Assembly: GCA_032821775.1 (NCBI GenBank)
Contig: JAVLRN010000010.1
Location: 868,001-932,000 of the forward strand
DNA from: Sanguinoderma infundibulare
Lineage: Eukaryota > Basidiomycota > Agaricomycetes > Polyporales > Polyporaceae
Direction: 5' to 3'
DNA length: 64,000 nt
The translations under genes and the position numbers were made by a program. Below are positions 57,821-64,000 of this stretch, piece after piece (the stretch's first letter is position 1; each line of letters begins with the position of its first letter). Under the pieces are notes generated by a model. The model worked only from the letters and a program-made list of their open reading frames with translations. It did not search any database and was not told where the DNA came from.

Positions 57821-60810
57821 TCAAAGACTGAAGCTCATCGTGTCCCGGTCATCCGACGTAAGCCTCGCGTATTCCAAGCACAGGCGGTAGATGTACGCTG
57901 CATGGACGCACGTCAGCGGCAGCTCTCCGATCCGTCAAAGGAGTGTAAAATGAATGACGGGATGAACGGGATAGTCGGCCATCGGCCAGCAAGGCGCACG
58001 AGAAGAGGGTACAGGGCATAGCGGTGCAGGGCAGGGGCATCGTGGCGTGGGGTAGGAAGGGCGCATCGTGGCGCAGGAGTCCAGAACAACACCGGCAAAT
58101 GAAGAACAGCTCTAAACCAAGGCACGCACCTTCCATATCCACCCTCCTCCCCATTGACCGCTTCCACTGCTTCCCCGCACGCGCGATACGCCTCAGCCGC
58201 CGATCGCCATCGACGCTCTGCCTCCCGCGATCTCCTGCCGGAAGCGAGAGCGCGGTCGCGTTGGCCACTCGGAGCGTAGTCTCCGTCGCACCGGAGAAGA
58301 ACGCGTGGATGTTGTAAATTTCGGCGTACGACTGTGACAACGGGATGTAGTGCAACCTGCGGACCGAGGCAATCAGAACGTGTTTTCGGACATAAGCCAT
58401 CAAGGTCACGAGGTGGAAGGGGGTGAAGGAGGAGGAGAAATGGGGACTCGATGACGCACCAGGGTTGCAACCAGTCCGAAAAGAACTCCCGGTAAACGGT
58501 CGCCTTGAGTACAGCACTGTCCGACTCCATGAAGGAGAAGAAGCGCCCCGAATAGCCCATGCCGTCAAGGTCGATGATGTACTTGTGCTTCCAGTGGTCG
58601 CCGAGGCTCACCCCGCCGTCGTCGATCCGGTGGGAGCGCACCATCGCGTCGTGTCCGCCGGGGTAGTTGTCCGAGCCGACGACCTTGACAAACGCGACGT
58701 CCATAATCTCCTTGTTCAATTCACCTGCCGGAACGTCGGCGTAGACGTAATTCGTCGACGCGGGCGGGTCGGCGAACACGATCGTTCGGTTCATGGAAGA
58801 CTGGTCGCTCGCGAGGCGGACGAATCTGCGATCGGGTGAGTCACGCGTGGTCAGGGACTCGGGACGGAGAAAACGGACCTATGACGTTGAAACAGAGCCG
58901 CAAACCCCGGGGGAGAGCTCCCGCCGCCAGTCGAGGCCCCTCGCCAGAAGATCTTGTCGCTCTTTTCCTCCCACGAGGTCTCCATGTCGTCGACGACCTT
59001 GAGCTGCAGGTTAACTGAGTCCCAGCCGTACGTGTATCTGCGCGTTTGTGCGTAATAGTAATGGCTTGGTATCCGGATGTCGAGGAAACCGGACGCCTTG
59101 GCGGGAGAGAAGATCGGGAAGATCGCTCCGACAGTTCGCCAGTCGGAGAAGAAATGGCCCTGGTTATAGTGCGCCCATGGGTTGCTGCAGAACGAGTAGT
59201 TGCCCGCTGTGTTCCACGCAAAAGTGAAGTCGTCGCTTGCTGCTGTGAGTCTGCTTGTCTGGTTCACGGAAGATTGCAGGGCCCGGAACGAGCTAAAAAG
59301 CTGACGGGCTGCGGTACCAGGTTCGCATGTTCTTCGATATGCTTCCCAAACGTTGCCCTCTCCGTGCCAGTCCGGTTCATGAGTTCCGCTAAGCTCCTCG
59401 ACGATGGCGTCTGCGGATATATGAGTTTCTATTCGGTTTGAAAGAGCATGGACGACCTACCAATATTAAGTTGAAGTGCCCCGCTCGTTTGCAACCGACG
59501 CTCCCATGGAACAAGCACACGACCCTCGGCCATGGCATTAATCGGAAATTCCAGATCTGGCAGCTGGGGAATACATCAGCATATCTAAAGCCACAAGTGC
59601 AACATGAATGATATGGATGGTCCGTAACCATGCAGCCTTGCGGTGAACATCACCGGCGACACTAAACTCTGGGACCGCCATAGCATCGATGATTGGCAGC
59701 AATCTGTGCACCCAATCTATAACAATGGTGACGTACGACAGCCTACGACATCGGAAAGTATCCCAACAGACAGGATACCTGGTACTAATGACCTCCATGT
59801 CGACCACGCGACCAAGGCTGTTTGTACGGCGCGGGCCCGCTCGCCAACAAGAAAGGGAAAGCGCTGCGCTAAGATGTGTGCGCGACGCAGGGAGGCATTT
59901 TCTGACAGGCCAGCCGCCACCCTCGACTGCACGGGCGAAACGGGGTGCACATTAAACTTGATCAGGAATCTCACGCGATTATATGCGTGCTTGTGTGGAG
60001 TTTCAAGTCACAAATGGAGTCTTGAATGAACGTTACAGCGTGACACTGGCTATATGCGCTCTGAACTGGCTTGTCCATGAACAGAGTGCGGGGCCATCTA
60101 GAACGAAAGCGACGCAAGAGGCGGGGACAAACTCACCTTGTCCTGAAACTCTTTAATGATGGACAAAAAGCCAGTTGTGCGTGTACTGACATCCTCGCTC
60201 TCCTCGCCATCGAGGATGTTGACTGCCGAAGCCTTCCCTGACTGTATGCGGACGACGTCCACGAAAGGCAAGTGACCTGCCTAGAGAGGAAAGGAGCGTG
60301 GATGTGGTCCCACTGTGAGGACGTGATACGGGATATGAGCAGCCACAAAGTACATACGATGGACGCTCTCCATCTGAGCTGCTCGCCGGAGATGTCCCAG
60401 AAGGGAGCGAGGTCCTCGTGAATGTTGTCGTACTCGTCAATCATGATGACGTTGTTGTCGCGCGCGAACTTCCACCAGTCGTCGAACCCCTTTGGGGGTT
60501 TCCTGCCATACCTCGTTTGGTACTCGGCTACAGCGTCCTCGAGAGTCTTGCTCTGCCTGGAGAGTTTGCCGCGGAAGGCGTTCTCGGCGTCGGCCATGAG
60601 CTTGGGTATGGGGTGTTCCTTGATGGTCGGGCGCGAGCTTGACCAGGGGAAGGAGAGGTAGCGGGAGGTGGTGGAGACGAGGGCATTGTGAGGGAAGTTG
60701 TCGGCCGACTGTCTGCGGGCGGACCAGAGGCCGCCTTGCATGAAGACGATCACGATCGCGGCGAAAAAGAGAAGGCCCTTCTTCTGGCCTGAGAGTCCGT
60801 CGTACATCAT
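57821..60810 (-). CDS. GT90 (CAP10-like) glycosyltransferase
   Basis: Golgi type II membrane glycosyltransferase of the CAP10/GT90 family, related to Cryptococcus xylosyltransferase Cxt1 and capsule protein Cap10. Start at the first of two adjacent ATGs (60810); the longer frame begins with GTG. One N-terminal helix (GLLFFAAIVIVFMQGGLW), then the stem and catalytic region. Landmarks are YGRKPPKGFDDWWKFA, LPDLEFPINAMAEGRVLVPW, DWRTVGAIFPIFSPAKASGF, DKIFWRGASTGGG, KYIIDLDGMGYSGRFFSFME, and the end IYRLCLEYARLTSDDRD. An internal intron, 60136-59564, is about 570 nt. The last intron (58129-57898, 232 nt) hides the true C terminus. Likely substrates are sugar nucleotides for cell-wall or capsule-like glycans. 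Confidence 0.92.
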
Positions 60811-61231
60811 GAGGCCGCCGTCAGAGTCGCGCCGCACGGATAAAACAGGGTGAGGTGTGGCGTCGACAGGATAGAGAGGAAGCGGGGAAGACTGGGGCGC
60901 TCGACGCCTGGCCGACGCGGTGCGCGCAGGGTAAAGGAGCGGACTGGTTGATCAGGGAGGAAGACGAGCTGGACGGCGTGCCTGCCACCGTGGGGCGCGT
61001 CCAGCTCACCCGTCCTTGGCGCGCCGACATTGATCGTCCAGACGCGGACGGCTCTCCTGCCCAGGCACGCGTCTAGGGGCGCCTGTGACGAGTGTGACGA
61101 GGTCGTGACGCGTGACGAGAGAGTGGGCTGCGGCGGCAAGTGTAAGGCTAAGGTTAGGGCCGGGCAAGGCGGGAGGCTGCTTGGACACCGCTCTCAGTCT
61201 CCGCTTTCTTCTCCTTCTCCCAGCATCCACC
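60811..61231. promoter_or_regulatory. Bidirectional promoter region, GT90 and AMSH genes
   Basis: The two genes start 420 bp apart on opposite strands, so this region must hold both promoters. It is GC-rich, and I saw no convincing TATA box on either side. Confidence 0.5.
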
Positions 61232-64000
61232 ATGAACTCTGCCGTATACCCTTCTCATCCCACCGCAGGGGCTGGGCCCAGCTCTTCTCGTCCCAACTAC
61301 TACCGTCCCGCCACGATTGCCGAACTTGCCGCCCAAGCGCAGGAGAACCTGTGGGACCCCTCCAAAGGCCTCAAGCACTGGCTCCGCACCGCAGAGAAGT
61401 CGCGACGAAACGCAGAGGCCCTCCTCCAATCAAACGACTATGAGGGCGCATTCGTGGAGTACGCAAAGGCCGCAACGATCGTCCTCGAGAAGCTTCCGAC
61501 ACATAGGGAGTACCAGACGCTACTGAACGCCGATCAGAGACATAACCTCGGAATGGTAAGTCTCCAATTCTGTCCGTCGCACCCTTGCTTCGCTGCTAGC
61601 CACTCCCGCCACCTTCCCGCCGTTGAGTCCATGTCGTCATCATCACTCCGACCACCTCGGATAGCCGAGAGCATGATGCCGAATCGTGTTTGGTAGACTC
61701 GTGTGCGCATGCACAGGCACATACACTTTCCCCCGTCACTTTGCTCGGCTAGCCCGCCATTGCACACCATTCCGTTGGATTCGTGCTAGCCATGCCCTCG
61801 AGTGGTTATTTTCAATCCCGTTACGTGGCCTCCATGCCGTTCCCTGCTTGTATGCTGCACGTCCGGATCTCGTACTCTTGCTGCGGACCCGCCGCGCTCG
61901 CTGCGGGCTTATATATCGGTTCCACCATGTCGTCCATTGCAGTCACCACGAGGTGATCTCGCTGTCCAGCTCCAGAGCCTAGACAATTGTCCACCTGTTT
62001 TATCGGCAACTAACCAATATTTATTCTCAGAATGGACAAGATATCCTCGATAGCCTCAGCCAACTCAAACCCAAACTTGTCGAGCGATACGAGAACTGGC
62101 AGGTCACCCAACGCGCTAGCCCTGGCTCCAGCCGCGCATCATCCGTTGAACCCCATCTGACCCGTGAGGAGGAGCGCGCACGCGAGGCCCGAGAAGCGGC
62201 TCGTAGGGAAGAAGCGTGGAAGCAGGAAGACCTTTCTCGTCGTCAAGCCGAGGATCGAGAACGACAAGCGCGCGAGGAGGCCGCATGGCGACAGTCCCAA
62301 GAAGCTCGCAGGAGAGAAGTAGCAGCAACGGAGCAGACAGAGCGCCAGAGACGCGACGACGAGAACAGGCGATATGCCTCCTCGGAGGCAAAGCGGGAGG
62401 AAGAGCGCACGAGACGGAGAGCAACGGACGAGAGGCGGAAACAAGAACAGGATGGCATCTTGCGGAGACAGCAGGAGTCCGAAGCTGTTGCCCGAGCGGT
62501 CAGGAGAGACATCGCGAGGCTCACGCCCTCGCCACATCCGCCATCATCCACCGCGAGTTCAACACCGTATCGTATGCCGGAGCCGGAACACAGCTCGAGA
62601 AGTGTAGGACGCTCGGTATATGCGCCTCAGCCTGCTCGACCCTCCAACAGTGGAATCTCTGTCATGCCACTTGAGAGCCCAGTAAAGTATGACGACGATT
62701 CTGCGACAGATGTCGAGGGACAGAAGGTTCCTTGGAGTCGCCAGCGTGCCGCAGATCAGACACCAAAAGCGAAGCCGCCTGGGTACGTTGTATGCAGGTC
62801 GACATGGTTCGTGTACTGAGCACATTTACAGCGTGGTCTACCCACCTGCAATCACAACCACGTCCCCTCCACCCGCCGAACTGGGGACCGTCAAGTATCC
62901 TTCGCTAATGTCGCAACACCAGCTCAAGCAGGGCTATGTGCCCTCGTTGCAGTCCATGTTCGCAGCCACTTCTATCTCGCAAACTCCTGACTCATCTCTC
63001 TTGTTCGATCCCAAACCGCCAAGCAGCAATACCCTGTACAACCACGCCCTCCCTTCCCAGTCCGCGCCCATCGTCCCCCCGCCGGTGATCCCTCCGTACC
63101 CGACGCACATGCCGGTGCCAGAAGCGCACAAGGGCTCTCACCCTCCTCCGTCCTCGTACGCACACAACAGCCAGCGCGGGCCCTCGCCGAACGGCGCACG
63201 GGGGAGCCAGCCGCCACCGCCGACGTACCACCGCCCGTCACAGTCAACGTCGAGCACAGCGAGCGCCCCCACCCCGTCGCGCATCGTGCCCAGCAACTCC
63301 AAGGACGCGAGTGTGTGCGAGCTGCGCACGATCAAGCTTCCCCGCGAGTGCCTGCCCAAGTTCCTGTCCATCGCGCGCGTGAACACGCTCCAGAACCGGG
63401 AGACGTGCGGGCTGCTGCTGGGCAAGGACCGGGGTTCCAAGTACGTGGTCACGACGCTGCTGATCCCAAAGCAGCATTCGACGAGCGACACGTGCATGAT
63501 GGACGAGGAGGAGCTCGTGCTCCAGTTCACCGAGGAGCGGCATCTGATTACGCTTGGCTGGGTGAGTCCTGAGGGCTGAAGGCTCCGATGTCTGTTAGCC
63601 TCGTGGTTCCCCCCACGCTGACGCCGCGGCCCCCCGATGCAGATACACACACATCCCACGCAGTCTTGTAAGTGGATCTTTCGCGATCGTCGGCGCGTGG
63701 GTTACCGAGCGCAAGACTGTTGTGCGTGCTGACTCCGATTGCCCCCCATCCCCCGTCCCCATTCAACAGGTTTCATGTCGTCCGTGGATCTGCACACGCA
63801 CTCGGGCTTCCAGCGCATGCTGCCAGAGTCCTTCGCCGTCGTTTGTGCGCCGTCTTCGACGCCCCAGTGAGTTCTAGAGCCGATCACGCGTGTGGATGCG
63901 AAGTGCTATCGTCTTCCGAACTGATCGTCGCACGCGCAGATTTGGCATCTTCCGACTGACCGATCCCGGGGGGCTGCAAACGGTCTTGGAGTGCAACGCG
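61232..64000 (+). CDS. AMSH/STAMBP-type JAMM deubiquitinase (3' end beyond window)
   Basis: Zinc metalloprotease that trims K63-linked ubiquitin chains on endosomal cargo, working with ESCRT-0. It begins at ATG 61232. The N-terminal helical USP8/AMSH dimerisation-type domain covers [15 protein letters not shown] to about YENWQVTQ. A long Arg/Glu-rich coiled coil comes next, then a Ser/Pro-rich linker. The MPN+ domain starts near [18 protein letters not shown]. The JAMM ligands are visible: the glutamate in [10 protein letters not shown], then [20 protein letters not shown], which gives His-x-His and the aspartate. Intron 1 (61556-62030) is 475 nt. The last readable exon codes for [20 protein letters not shown] and runs into the window edge, so the C terminus is missing. 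Confidence 0.94.

Overview
The window reads as nuclear DNA of a filamentous basidiomycete. I place it in Agaricomycetes, probably Polyporales. The reasons are GC-rich codon use, dense introns of about 50-65 nt with GTRNGT donors, a myosin-motor chitin synthase, CFEM, GT90 and F-box genes, and multi-intron P450s. The species was not identified. I see no virus, bacterial insert, CRISPR array or intact transposon. I rebuilt 21 protein-coding genes exon by exon, plus one tRNA, one P450 relic, one truncated PTPA relic and one weak orphan gene.

Layout, left to right. 0.2-0.9 kb: proteasome assembly factor Ump1 (-). 1.3-3.9 kb: half-size ABC transporter (+). 4.1-10.2 kb: a P450 relic followed by two tail-to-tail P450 paralogues with the same exon architecture. 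10.8-12.4 kb: histidine acid phosphatase (-). 13.4-14.3 kb: cyclophilin-type PPIase (-). 14.4 kb: tRNA-Ala(CGC). 14.7-16.5 kb: four-helix membrane protein. 18.0-18.5 kb: possible orphan gene. 19.0-19.7 kb: CFEM GPI-anchored protein (-). 20.5-21.2 kb: ribosomal protein eL31. 21.7-22.0 kb: truncated PTPA relic. 22.2-22.9 kb: PAP2 phosphatase. 23.5-26.1 kb: 861-residue unknown membrane protein with an internal tandem duplication. 27.6-30.0 kb: membrane-anchored multicopper oxidase (-). 30.8-32.2 kb: F-box protein (-). 33.5-40.4 kb: 1911-residue myosin-motor chitin synthase. 43.3-48.4 kb: 1507-residue PDR-type ABC transporter. 48.8-50.8 kb: carnosine N-methyltransferase-like (-). 51.1-53.8 kb: complex I 75/78-kDa subunit (-). 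54.3-56.0 kb: 2OG-Fe(II) oxygenase-like protein (-). 57.8-60.8 kb: GT90/CAP10 glycosyltransferase (-). 61.2 kb to the edge: AMSH-type JAMM deubiquitinase, cut by the window end.

Most neighbours are functionally unrelated housekeeping or accessory genes, as is usual in such genomes. The one plausible functional group is the ABC transporter plus the P450 locus at 1.3-10.2 kb, which looks like a small detoxification or metabolite locus shaped by local duplication and decay. Cell-surface functions recur across the window (chitin synthase, GT90, CFEM, acid phosphatase, multicopper oxidase), but nothing ties them together as a system. I found no convincing new multi-gene system. The observations most worth a second look are the P450 duplication and relic, 4-nt and 6-nt microexons, a chitin synthase intron of 764 nt containing a degenerate duplication, the truncated PTPA gene, and the 861-residue unknown protein.
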